Shown here in pieces: positions 15,306-23,152 of a stretch of DNA of 29,431 bases. Below the pieces are notes generated by a model. It had not been told where the DNA came from. It was given only the letters and a program-made list of their open reading frames with translations, and searched no databases. Position 1 is the first letter of the stretch. Every line of letters starts with the position of its first letter. Position numbers and translations under genes: made by a program. The DNA comes from Bacteroidales bacterium. GTDB lineage: Bacteria > Bacteroidota > Bacteroidia > Bacteroidales > Bacteroidaceae. Location of the stretch: positions 1-29,431 of the forward strand of contig SFEP01000029.1 in assembly GCA_004557185.1 (NCBI GenBank), written 5' to 3'.

Positions 15306-16040
15306 ATGAAGCCGCCCATTCACTTGAACCGATCGCCCTTTGCCGAGGATAACCCCGAGGGCCTCCACCCCGCCCCGCATACGCCGGACTACCGCTCCTA
15401 CCGCCCCGCACGCGGAGGGAGCCGCAGCGCAGCGCTGCTGGTGCTGACGGCACGGGTGGTGTCGGTGGTGTTCACGCCGTTCTACCTGCCTGTGGTGGCC
15501 TTTGCCGCCCTGTTTTCATTCAGTTACCTGCACATGCTGCCGTGGCTGACGAAGCTGTGGATCACGCTGGTGGTGTACTGCTTCACGGTGCTGCTGCCGC
15601 ACCTGGGCATCTTTCTGTATCGCAAGGTGAACGGCTGGACGCGGCACCAAATGGGCAAGCGGCAGCGGCGCTACGTGCCTTATGTGCTGAGCATCACGTG
15701 TTATGCCGCGCTGCTGCATATGCTCTACTCGCTGCACATGCCACGCTTCACGCAGGGTGTGATCATGGGGGCGCTGGTGATACAGGTGGCGTGCGCCGTG
15801 GTGAACAGCTGGCTGAAGGTGAGCACGCACGCCGCGGCAAGTGCCGGCGTGGTGGGGGCGCTGCTGGCATTCAGCCTGATATTTTCATTCAACCCCACAG
15901 GCTGGCTGTGCCTGAGTGTGCTGGTGTGCGGCATGGTGTGCACGGCCCGCATGGTGCTGCGGCAGCACACCTACGCCGAACTGGGCTGGGGGACTCTCAT
16001 CGGTTTTCTGAGCGGCTTCTTCAGCATCCTGCTGGTGTGA
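15306..16040 (+). CDS. PAP2-like integral membrane protein
   Basis: A 244-residue protein with a soluble N-terminus of about 40 residues and then six or seven hydrophobic segments. The C-terminal half resembles a type 2 phosphatidic acid phosphatase: VSTHAAASAG with H175 in place of the usual SGH motif, and ARMVLRQHTYAELGWGTLIG with R215 and H221 in place of SRxxLxxHxxxD. The acidic partner is Glu rather than Asp. The first PAP2 motif (KxxxxxxRP) is not clearly present, so activity on a lipid phosphate such as undecaprenyl diphosphate is plausible but unproven. The substrate is unknown. It is preceded by an AT-rich leader motif, and a 12-bp palindrome GCCGCCGGCGGC follows at 16076. Confidence 0.7.
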   Translation: MKPPIHLNRSPFAEDNPEGLHPAPHTPDYRSYRPARGGSRSAALLVLTARVVSVVFTPFYLPVVAFAALFSFSYLHMLPWLTKLWITLVVYCFTVLLPHLGIFLYRKVNGWTRHQMGKRQRRYVPYVLSITCYAALLHMLYSLHMPRFTQGVIMGALVIQVACAVVNSWLKVSTHAAASAGVVGALLAFSLIFSFNPTGWLCLSVLVCGMVCTARMVLRQHTYAELGWGTLIGFLSGFFSILLV

Positions 16041-16113
16041 GCAAGGGGCGGGCGCACCGTTGCCACCCCTACCCTGCCGCCGGCGGCCGGGTCAGACTTA
16101 TTTTCCTGCATAT

Positions 16114-16128
16114 CCTTTTTTATAAAAA
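16114..16128 (+). promoter_or_regulatory. AT-rich CCTTTTTTATAAAAA motif before purE
   Basis: The clearest member of the AT-motif set, ending 17 bp before the purE ATG in a 105-bp gap. Either a promoter with a very short leader or an A/U-rich translation enhancer would fit. Confidence 0.4.
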
Positions 16129-16145
16129 CCCAACTACATAAAGAT

Positions 16146-16652
16146 ATGAACCCTATTGTCAGCATTATCATGGGCAGCACGAGCGACCTGCCCGTTATGG
16201 AGAAGGCGGCACGCTTTCTTGACGACATGCACATACCCTTTGAAATGAACGCCCTCTCGGCGCACCGCACGCCGGCCGAGGTGGAGGCATTTGCCGCAGG
16301 CGCCAAAGCCCGCGGACTGCGCGTCATCATAGCCGGGGCGGGCATGGCGGCCGCACTGCCTGGCGTGATTGCCGCAGGCACCACGCTGCCCGTGATAGGC
16401 GTTCCCATCAAGGGCATGCTCGACGGACTGGATGCCATGCTCTCCATCATACAGATGCCGCCGGGCATACCCGTGGCCACCGTGGGCGTGAACGGAGCAC
16501 TGAACGCCGCCATTCTGGCCGCTGAAATGCTCGCCCTCAGCGACGCAGCACTGGCCGAAAGGGTGGAAGCCTACAAGGCAGGACTGAAGGAGAAAATCGT
16601 GAAGGCTAACAGCGAACTGGCCGAGGTGAAATATGCCTACAAAACCAACTGA
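16146..16652 (+). CDS. purE: N5-carboxyaminoimidazole ribonucleotide mutase / AIR carboxylase
   Basis: PurE acts in de novo purine synthesis, making carboxyaminoimidazole ribonucleotide (CAIR). The 168 residues show the nucleotide-binding GSTSDLP (10-16), the active-site SAHRTP with H40 (38-43), and IAGAGMAAALPGVIAA followed by PVIGVPIKG. In E. coli-type PurE the third block reads AAHLPG; here the His is Ala (AAALPG). Class I enzymes rearrange N5-CAIR made by PurK, while class II enzymes carboxylate AIR directly. No purK is adjacent, so the class is not settled. ispG starts 6 bp after the stop, so the two are probably cotranscribed. Confidence 0.95.
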   Translation: MNPIVSIIMGSTSDLPVMEKAARFLDDMHIPFEMNALSAHRTPAEVEAFAAGAKARGLRVIIAGAGMAAALPGVIAAGTTLPVIGVPIKGMLDGLDAMLSIIQMPPGIPVATVGVNGALNAAILAAEMLALSDAALAERVEAYKAGLKEKIVKANSELAEVKYAYKTN

Positions 16653-16658
16653 AGCACC

Positions 16659-18524
16659 ATGACGGACCTCTTTAACTACAACCCGCGGCACTCAAGCGAG
16701 GTGCACGTGGGCAACCGGCCGCTGGGCGGCGACAACCCGCTGCGCATACAGAGCATGACTACCAAGGCAACCACCGACACGGAGGGCTGCGTGGAGCAGT
16801 GCCGCGCCATATTCGACGCCGGAGCCGACTACGTGAGGCTCACCACGCAGGGCACACGCGAAGCCCTGAACCTGGCCGACATCAAACAACGCCTACGCAG
16901 CATGGGATACGACGGCCCGCTCGTGGCCGACGTGCACTTTAACCCCGACGTGGCCGACGTGGCCGCAACCATCGTGGAGAAGGTGCGCATCAACCCCGGC
17001 AACTACATCGACCCCGCCCGGCAGTTCAAGCAACTCGAATACACCGACGAGGAGTATGCCGCCGAACTGGCACGCCTGGAGGAACGCTTCAGCCGTTTGC
17101 TGGCGATATGCCGGGAGCACGGCACGGCGCTGCGCATAGGCGTAAACCACGGTTCGCTGTCGGACCGCATCATGTGCCGCTACGGCGACACACCCGCAGG
17201 CATCGTAGAGAGCTGCATGGAGTTTCTGCGGGTGTGCGTGAAGCAGCATTTCACCGACGTGGTGATAAGCATCAAAGCCTCGAACACGCAAGTAATGGTG
17301 CGCTCCATGCGTCTGCTCTGCCAGGTGATGGAACGCGAGGGCATGAGCTTCCCGCTGCACCTGGGCGTGACGGAGGCCGGCGAGGGTGAAGACGGACGCA
17401 TCAAGAGTGCCGTGGGCATAGGCGCCCTGCTGGCCGACGGCATAGGCGACACGCTGCGGGTGAGCCTGAGCGAGGCTCCCGAGGCGGAAATTCCTGTGGC
17501 CTACAAACTGGCCTCGTATGTGGTGCAGCGCGCTGGTCACGACGCCATTCCAGCCCAGGCAGCACCCGACTTTTGCTACGAAAACCCCGAACGCCGACCT
17601 ACGCAGGCCGTACTCAACGTGGGCGGCGGCCAGGTGCCCGTGGTGATGTCGTTCCGCCCCGACGAGGACGCGGCCTTCGGCGACGTGCTCCCCGACTACG
17701 TGTACTGCGCCCGCCAACTGCCCGCAGCAGCACAGCGACGCAAAGACGTACGCTACGTGGTCGACGCCGACGCATGGCAGGGCGAGGAGGGCACATTCCC
17801 CGCCTTTACGAAACGTGCGCTGCCGCTGCTGGCTATGTGTAAGGCGGAGGCCAAATTCCTCTTCCTCACTTACCTCGACCTGGACGAGGAGGTGAAAGCA
17901 TGCCTGCGCCACGACCACAACGTGGTGATTGTGGCACAGAGCAACCACGCCAACCGACTGGGCGAACAGCGCGCTCTGGTGCACGAACTGTGGCGCGAGG
18001 CACTCGCTACACCCGTCATCTTCTTCCAGCATTACAGCCACAGCCACGAGGCACTCGACGACTTACGCCTGCAGGCTGCTGCCGACATGGGCGCCCTGCT
18101 CTTCGACGGACTGACTGACGGCATTTTCCTACTCAACCAAACGCCAGCACAGGCAAACGAAATTACGCCTGCCCAGGTGGAGCGCACGGCCTTCGGCATA
18201 CTGCAAGCAGCAAGGTTGCGCACCACGCACACCGAGTACATCAGTTGCCCAGGCTGCGGCCGCACGCTCTACGACCTCACGGGCACCATAGCCCGCATCA
18301 AGGAGGCCACGGCGCACCTGAAAGGCTTGAAAATCGGCATCATGGGCTGCATTGTAAACGGACCCGGCGAAATGGCCGATGCCGACTACGGCTACGTGGG
18401 AGCAGCACGAGGCAAGGTGAGCTTGTACAGAGGCAAGGTGTGCGTGGAGAAGAACATTCCCACCGATGACGCCGTGCAGAAACTGCTTGAACTCATCGAG
18501 AGCGACCAAGCCCAAACCTCCTGA
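16659..18524 (+). CDS. ispG: 4-hydroxy-3-methylbut-2-en-1-yl diphosphate synthase, long form
   Basis: The penultimate enzyme of the MEP isoprenoid pathway, converting methylerythritol cyclodiphosphate to HMBPP with a [4Fe-4S] cluster. At 621 residues it is far longer than E. coli IspG (about 370), as expected for the Bacteroidota/chlamydial/plant form with a large inserted domain between the TIM barrel and the cluster domain. The barrel starts VGNRPLGGDNPLRIQSMTT and includes DYVRLTTQGTREA. Cluster ligands are C530 and C533 (CPGCG) and C564 (GIMGCIVNGPGE), followed by the catalytic E571. Its product feeds the polyprenyl synthase at 9.1 kb. The stop codon lies inside one copy of a 20-bp direct repeat. 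Confidence 0.97.
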   Translation: MTDLFNYNPRHSSEVHVGNRPLGGDNPLRIQSMTTKATTDTEGCVEQCRAIFDAGADYVRLTTQGTREALNLADIKQRLRSMGYDGPLVADVHFNPDVADVAATIVEKVRINPGNYIDPARQFKQLEYTDEEYAAELARLEERFSRLLAICREHGTALRIGVNHGSLSDRIMCRYGDTPAGIVESCMEFLRVCVKQHFTDVVISIKASNTQVMVRSMRLLCQVMEREGMSFPLHLGVTEAGEGEDGRIKSAVGIGALLADGIGDTLRVSLSEAPEAEIPVAYKLASYVVQRAGHDAIPAQAAPDFCYENPERRPTQAVLNVGGGQVPVVMSFRPDEDAAFGDVLPDYVYCARQLPAAAQRRKDVRYVVDADAWQGEEGTFPAFTKRALPLLAMCKAEAKFLFLTYLDLDEEVKACLRHDHNVVIVAQSNHANRLGEQRALVHELWREALATPVIFFQHYSHSHEALDDLRLQAAADMGALLFDGLTDGIFLLNQTPAQANEITPAQVERTAFGILQAARLRTTHTEYISCPGCGRTLYDLTGTIARIKEATAHLKGLKIGIMGCIVNGPGEMADADYGYVGAARGKVSLYRGKVCVEKNIPTDDAVQKLLELIESDQAQTS

Positions 18525-18532
18525 CGGCGCCA
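18513..18532 (+). repeat. 20-bp direct repeat, copy 1, over the ispG stop
   Basis: CAAACCTCCTGACGGCGCCA occurs here and again at 18576-18595, 63 bp apart. This copy contains the last ispG codons and its TGA stop. Confidence 0.9.
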
Positions 18533-18575
18533 CGCCACCCCTGCTTGACAACCTTTTTGCCAAACCAAACTGGCA

Positions 18576-18595
18576 CAAACCTCCTGACGGCGCCA
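18576..18595 (+). repeat. 20-bp direct repeat, copy 2, in the ispG-mutS gap
   Basis: Exact second copy of the 20-bp sequence at the ispG end. Flanking bases on both sides differ, so the duplicated block is limited to 20 bp or the rest has diverged. Confidence 0.9.
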
Positions 18596-18628
18596 TGACA
18601 CCGCAGCCCTGCCCCGCCCCACCCTACT

Positions 18629-18648
18629 CCATATTATATTTATAAAAG
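18629..18648 (+). promoter_or_regulatory. AT-rich motif before mutS
   Basis: CCATATTATATTTATAAAAG ends 29 bp before the mutS ATG and is similar to the other AT islands. No TAnnTTTG box is present in the 153-bp gap, so this may be the promoter region. Confidence 0.4.
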
Positions 18649-18677
18649 AACCTCCTCCTCTCTCCTATTCTCCGACC

Positions 18678-21290
18678 ATGGCCAACGACGCGCTCACCCC
18701 GATGATGAAACAGTTTTATGACCTGAAGGCCAAAAACCCCGACGCCATTCTGCTGTTTCGCTGCGGCGACTTCTACGAAACCTACGCCGACGATGCCGTA
18801 GAGGCGGCGCAGGTGCTCGGCATCACGCTGACGCGACGCAACAACTCGAAGGGCGGCGACCAAATTCCCATGGCGGGATTTCCGCACCACGCGCTCGACA
18901 CCTATCTGCCCCGCCTCATACGTGCCGGCTACCGCGTGGCCATCTGCGACCAACTGGAAGACCCCAAACTGACCAAGAAACTGGTGAAACGAGGCATCAC
19001 CGAACTCGTGACGCCGGGCATTGCGCTGACCGACAATGTGCTGACGGCCAAGGAGAACAACTTCCTGGCAGCCGTGCACTTTGGTGGTAGCGCCGTGGGC
19101 CTCTCGCTGCTCGACATCTCGACAGGCGAGTTCTTGGTGACCCAGGGCACACCCGAATATACCGACAAACTGCTGGCCGCCTTTGCCCCCAAGGAGGTGC
19201 TGGTGCGTACGGGGCTGAAGGGACGCTTCGAGGGACTTTTCAGCGCACGCTTCTTCATCTTCGAACTCGAGGACTGGGCCTTTGCGCCACAAACGGCGCA
19301 CGAGAAACTCACGCGACACTTCCAGGTGAAGAACCTGAAAGGATTTGGCGTCGAACACCTGAACGACGGCCTGGTGGCCGCAGGAGCCATTCTCTGCTAT
19401 CTGGAACTGACGCAGCACACCCACACGGCCCACATCACACGACTGCGACGCATTGAGGAAGACCGCTACGTGAGGCTCGACCGCTTCACCACACGCAACC
19501 TCGAAATTGTAAGACCCCTGAACGAGGGCGGCACCTCGCTGCTGCAGGTGATGGACCACACCCTCACCCCCATGGGAGCACGCACCCTGCAGCGCTGGCT
19601 GCTCTTCCCGCTGCGCTCGGTGAACGCCATCGCAGCGCGGCAGGATGGCGTAGAGCATTTTTTCAGACACCCTGACTTTCGCGAACTCTGCGAAATGGAA
19701 CTGCCCAAGGTGGGCGACATGGAGCGCATCGTGTCGAGGGTGGCTGTGGGCCGCGTGTCGCCACGCGAAATGCAGCAGCTGCGCCTGGCGCTCGAGAGCA
19801 CGGCGCTCATCAAGTATGCCTGCGACCACGCCGAGTGCGAAGCCGTGAAGCACACGGGACATACCCTACAAGCCCTGGCCGAACTGCGCGAAACCATCAA
19901 GCAGCAACTCCGGCCCGACCCGCCCGTACTCCTCAACAAGGGGGGCGTCATAGCCGACGGTGTGAATGCCGAACTCGACGAACTACGTCACATCTCTACC
20001 TCGAGCAAGGACTGTCTGCTGCACATTCAGCAGCGCGAAAGCGAGGCCACGGGCATTCCCAGCCTCAAAATTGGCTACAACAACGTCTTCGGCTACTACA
20101 TCGAGGTGCGCAACACTTACAAGGACAAGGTGCCGCAAGAGTGGGTACGCAAGCAGACACTCGCTCAGGCTGAGCGTTACATCACTCAAGAACTCAAGGA
20201 ATACGAGGACAAAATATTGGGAGCGGAGGACCGCATACTGGCGCTGGAAATGCAACTCTACCAGCAACTCGTGGCGCACACGGCACAGTTCATCGAACCC
20301 CTGCAGCAGGATGCCGCCGCACTGAGCCGCCTCGACTGCCTGCAAAGCATGGCACGCGTGGCCAGGGAGCGTGGCTACGTCAGGCCCGTGGTGGACGACT
20401 CGCTCACGCTCGACATTCGCGAAGGCCGGCACCCTGTCATCGAAACGCTCATGCCGCCGGGCGAGGAATACGTGGCCAACGACATAACGCTCGACACCCA
20501 AGGCCAGCAAATTGTCATCGTCACCGGCCCCAACATGGCGGGTAAGAGCGCCCTGCTGCGCCAAACGGCACTCATCACGCTGTTGGCACAGACGGGGGCC
20601 TTTGTGCCTGCCGTGTCAGCACACATCGGCGCTGTCGACAAGATTTTCACCCGCGTCGGAGCAAGCGACAACATCTCGGTAGGGGAGAGCACCTTCATGG
20701 TGGAAATGAACGAGGCCGCCAACATCATGAACAACCTGACGGAACGCTCGCTCGTGCTCTTCGACGAACTGGGACGCGGCACGTCCACCTACGACGGCAT
20801 CAGCATTGCCTGGGCCATTGTGGAATATCTGCACGAAAACCCCAAGGCGCATGCCCGCACCCTCTTTGCCACGCATTACCACGAACTGAACGAAATGGAG
20901 AAACTCTTCGCCCGCGTCAAAAACTGGAACGTATCGGTGCGTGAGGTCGAGGGACGCGTGGTCTTTCTGCGCAAGTTGCAGCGCGGCGGCTCGGAGCATT
21001 CGTTCGGCATCCACGTGGCGCGGCTGGCGGGCATGCCGCAGAGCATCGTGCGGCGCGCCGAGCAGGTGCTGGCCGACCTCGAAAAGGCCGGGGCTACCGC
21101 CGCCAAGGGCACGCCCAAAGCCGAGAGCGACACCACACAGCACGACGGCATGCAACTCTCCTTCTTCCAGCTCGACGACCCTGTGCTCAGCCAGATACGC
21201 GACGAAATTCTGCACCTCGACGTGAACAACCTCACGCCGCTCGAAGCGCTCAACAAACTCAACGACATCAAGCGCATACTCAAGGGCTGA
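18678..21290 (+). CDS. mutS: DNA mismatch repair protein MutS
   Basis: Recognises mismatches and small loops and recruits MutL. The 870 residues match the MutS1 length. The mismatch-recognition Phe-x-Glu is intact at F32-Y-E34 (CGDFYETYADD). Connector, core and clamp regions follow. The ATPase has Walker A GPNMAGKS (617-624), the STFMVEMNEAANI loop, Walker B/signature LVLFDELGRGTSTYDGISIAW, and ATHYHEL. A variable linker rich in Ala/Lys/Thr precedes the C-terminal dimer region ending LNKLNDIKRILKG. The start ATG at 18678 gives the usual N-terminus (LTPMMKQFYDLKAKNPDAI). Confidence 0.98.
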   Translation: MANDALTPMMKQFYDLKAKNPDAILLFRCGDFYETYADDAVEAAQVLGITLTRRNNSKGGDQIPMAGFPHHALDTYLPRLIRAGYRVAICDQLEDPKLTKKLVKRGITELVTPGIALTDNVLTAKENNFLAAVHFGGSAVGLSLLDISTGEFLVTQGTPEYTDKLLAAFAPKEVLVRTGLKGRFEGLFSARFFIFELEDWAFAPQTAHEKLTRHFQVKNLKGFGVEHLNDGLVAAGAILCYLELTQHTHTAHITRLRRIEEDRYVRLDRFTTRNLEIVRPLNEGGTSLLQVMDHTLTPMGARTLQRWLLFPLRSVNAIAARQDGVEHFFRHPDFRELCEMELPKVGDMERIVSRVAVGRVSPREMQQLRLALESTALIKYACDHAECEAVKHTGHTLQALAELRETIKQQLRPDPPVLLNKGGVIADGVNAELDELRHISTSSKDCLLHIQQRESEATGIPSLKIGYNNVFGYYIEVRNTYKDKVPQEWVRKQTLAQAERYITQELKEYEDKILGAEDRILALEMQLYQQLVAHTAQFIEPLQQDAAALSRLDCLQSMARVARERGYVRPVVDDSLTLDIREGRHPVIETLMPPGEEYVANDITLDTQGQQIVIVTGPNMAGKSALLRQTALITLLAQTGAFVPAVSAHIGAVDKIFTRVGASDNISVGESTFMVEMNEAANIMNNLTERSLVLFDELGRGTSTYDGISIAWAIVEYLHENPKAHARTLFATHYHELNEMEKLFARVKNWNVSVREVEGRVVFLRKLQRGGSEHSFGIHVARLAGMPQSIVRRAEQVLADLEKAGATAAKGTPKAESDTTQHDGMQLSFFQLDDPVLSQIRDEILHLDVNNLTPLEALNKLNDIKRILKG

Positions 21291-21313
21291 GGCGGCACGA
21301 ACACGTACATTTT

Positions 21314-21327
21314 CCTTTTTAATAAAA
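21314..21327 (+). promoter_or_regulatory. AT-rich CCTTTTTAATAAAA motif before the DUF3298 gene
   Basis: It lies in the 51-bp gap after mutS and ends 14 bp before the ATG, preceded by TACATTTTC, a near match to TAnnTTTG. It suggests the gene has its own promoter despite closeness to mutS. Confidence 0.4.
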
Positions 21328-21341
21328 ACACGCTTACACTT

Positions 21342-22139
21342 ATGAAAACACCCCTTCTCTTGGCCTGCGCGCTCCTTCTGACCGCACCCGCCTGCCACGG
21401 CAACCGTGGCGAAACCAACGCTCCGGCACAAACCACAACAACGGTCAAACCCGACGACACACCGCTCAAAATGCAGCAGGTCGTGGTGAAACAAGCCGAC
21501 CGCCACTCCTTCGAGGCACAAATCTGCGTGCCCGTAAGCGGACCTCAGCCTTTGGCAGACAGCCTCACCGTGTTTGTGAAAAAATGGTGCGGCATCGAAA
21601 CGCCCGACTGCAGTCCCATACGGCCGCAACTGCTCAAAATGGCCGCCAAGTTTATCAGCGAAGGCAAAGACTGCGACAACGAAATGAAAGCCAACAGCGG
21701 CGAGGACGACGACCTCATGCCCGCTTGGGAGGCTACGAGAACGGTGGAACTGAACACGTCAAACGAACGCTACGTCACCCTGCACGCCAATGCCTACATC
21801 TACACCGGCGGAGCACACGGCATGCCGGCCGACGAATACTACACCTTTGACGCACACACCGGACGCTGCATCACCTACCACGACGTGTTCGCCTCAGCCC
21901 ACAGCCGCGAAATGCTGAAACTGGTGGAGCAGGAACTGCACCGTCAGTGCAACCTCGACGACGACTTCTGGGATTTCCACCTGCCCGCCACCGTAGCCCT
22001 CGTGCCGCAGGGCATCTGCTTCGGCTACGCTGCCTACGAAATAGGTCCTTACGCCATCGGTATGCCCAGCTGCATTCTCAAGCCCTCACAAGTATCGGCC
22101 TACCTCACGCCCTACGGCAAAAAGCTGCTGGGGATGTAA
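21342..22139 (+). CDS. Putative lipoprotein with DUF3298 (RsiV-like) domain
   Basis: A 265-residue exported protein. The N-terminus MKTPLLLACALLLTAPAC is a short signal peptide ending at C18, a plausible lipidation site, although APA-C is an imperfect lipobox. A Thr-rich linker follows. The C-terminal half has the DUF3298 hallmarks: NAYIYTGGAHGMPADEYYTFD, then a helix and ALVPQGICFGYAAYEIGPYAIGMPS, and a tail ending in YGKKLLGM. The family includes the sensor part of the anti-sigma factor RsiV, which binds lysozyme, but this protein has no cytoplasmic anti-sigma part, so only a cell-envelope location is suggested. The function is unknown. Confidence 0.82.
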   Translation: MKTPLLLACALLLTAPACHGNRGETNAPAQTTTTVKPDDTPLKMQQVVVKQADRHSFEAQICVPVSGPQPLADSLTVFVKKWCGIETPDCSPIRPQLLKMAAKFISEGKDCDNEMKANSGEDDDLMPAWEATRTVELNTSNERYVTLHANAYIYTGGAHGMPADEYYTFDAHTGRCITYHDVFASAHSREMLKLVEQELHRQCNLDDDFWDFHLPATVALVPQGICFGYAAYEIGPYAIGMPSCILKPSQVSAYLTPYGKKLLGM

Positions 22140-22264
22140 AAAGGAAGTATGCGACGAGAGGGTAGGGGAGGGCACTGCTTGCGCTCCCCCCTTCGGCAAT
22201 CCCATTTCCCAGCAGACAGAAACGTTCGAGCCCACGCAGACACATTCCATTCGGCGGAAAACGC

Positions 22265-22272
22265 TAACTTTG
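22265..22272 (+). promoter_or_regulatory. Candidate promoter -7 box for dapB
   Basis: TAACTTTG matches TAnnTTTG 71 bp before the dapB ATG in the 204-bp gap. No good -33 TTTG accompanies it. An earlier GGGGAG/CTCCCC stem (22165-22170 with 22184-22189) may end the preceding transcript. Confidence 0.5.
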
Positions 22273-22343
22273 CCACGCACAACTGCATACAGTCAACACC
22301 TGCTGGAAAGCACACAAAGGCCACACTCCATTTATTTACACAC

Positions 22344-23105
22344 ATGAAAATAGCTCTTATAGGATACGGCAAAATGGGCCACATGATTGAGGAAATAGCC
22401 CTCAGCCGAGGCCACGAAATTGTAAGCATCATCGACGTAGACAACGCCGCCGACATCGACTCCGACGCCTTCCGCTCGGCCGACGTGGCCATCGAGTTCA
22501 CCTCACCCACCGCCGCCTACGGCAATTATCTGAAAGCCTGGGCGCAGGGTGTCAAGGTGGTGAGCGGCAGCACGGGATGGCTCAAAGAACATGAGGCCGA
22601 CGTCCGCAAGGCTTGTACCGAAGGGGGGCACACGCTCTTCTGGGCCTCCAACTTCTCGCTCGGCGTAGCCATTTTCTCAGCCGTCAACAAATACCTGGCG
22701 CGCATCATGAATGCCTACCCCTCGTACGACGTGTCGGAGGTTGAAACCCACCACGTGCACAAACTCGACGCTCCCAGCGGCACCGCCATCACGCTCGCCG
22801 AGCAAATATGTGCCTGCGTTGACCGCAAGCAGGATTGGGTGAAAGGCACCGTCAGTCTGCCCGACGGCACGGTTGAGGGCACCACCGAACATCCAGCCAC
22901 GCAACTGCGCATCGATGCCATACGTCAGGGCGAAGTGCCAGGCATACACACCATCACCTGGAACAGCGAGGCCGACGAAATCAGCATCACCCACTCCGCC
23001 CACAGCCGCCGCGGCTTTGCCCTCGGTGCCGTGCTTGCCGCCGAGTTCACCGCCACGCACCACGGACTCCTCAGCACCGACGACCTCTTTCAGTGGGATT
23101 TATAA
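22344..23105 (+). CDS. dapB: 4-hydroxy-tetrahydrodipicolinate reductase
   Basis: NAD(P)H-dependent step of the lysine/diaminopimelate pathway, feeding peptidoglycan synthesis. The 253-residue length suits the shorter Bacteroidota form. Motifs are the dinucleotide fold GYGKMG (7-12), the acidic IIDVDNAADI after strand two, VSGSTGW, and the active-site signature ETHHVHKLDAPSGT (134-147) with the catalytic H136-H137 and K140. The frame is open upstream to 22149, but the ATG at 22344 starts exactly at the Rossmann strand and follows the promoter match. It heads a likely four-gene unit with lepB, the lepB-like gene and wbqC. Confidence 0.96.
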   Translation: MKIALIGYGKMGHMIEEIALSRGHEIVSIIDVDNAADIDSDAFRSADVAIEFTSPTAAYGNYLKAWAQGVKVVSGSTGWLKEHEADVRKACTEGGHTLFWASNFSLGVAIFSAVNKYLARIMNAYPSYDVSEVETHHVHKLDAPSGTAITLAEQICACVDRKQDWVKGTVSLPDGTVEGTTEHPATQLRIDAIRQGEVPGIHTITWNSEADEISITHSAHSRRGFALGAVLAAEFTATHHGLLSTDDLFQWDL

Positions 23106-23152
23106 AAATTCCCACCTTTCACTTCTGACCTTATTCCACTTCAAGAAAAAAA

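Noticed and set aside
16076..16087. Perfect palindrome GCCGCCGGCGGC as a terminator after the PAP2-like gene
   Set aside because: It has no loop or T tract; in GC-rich DNA such a short palindrome is not unusual.
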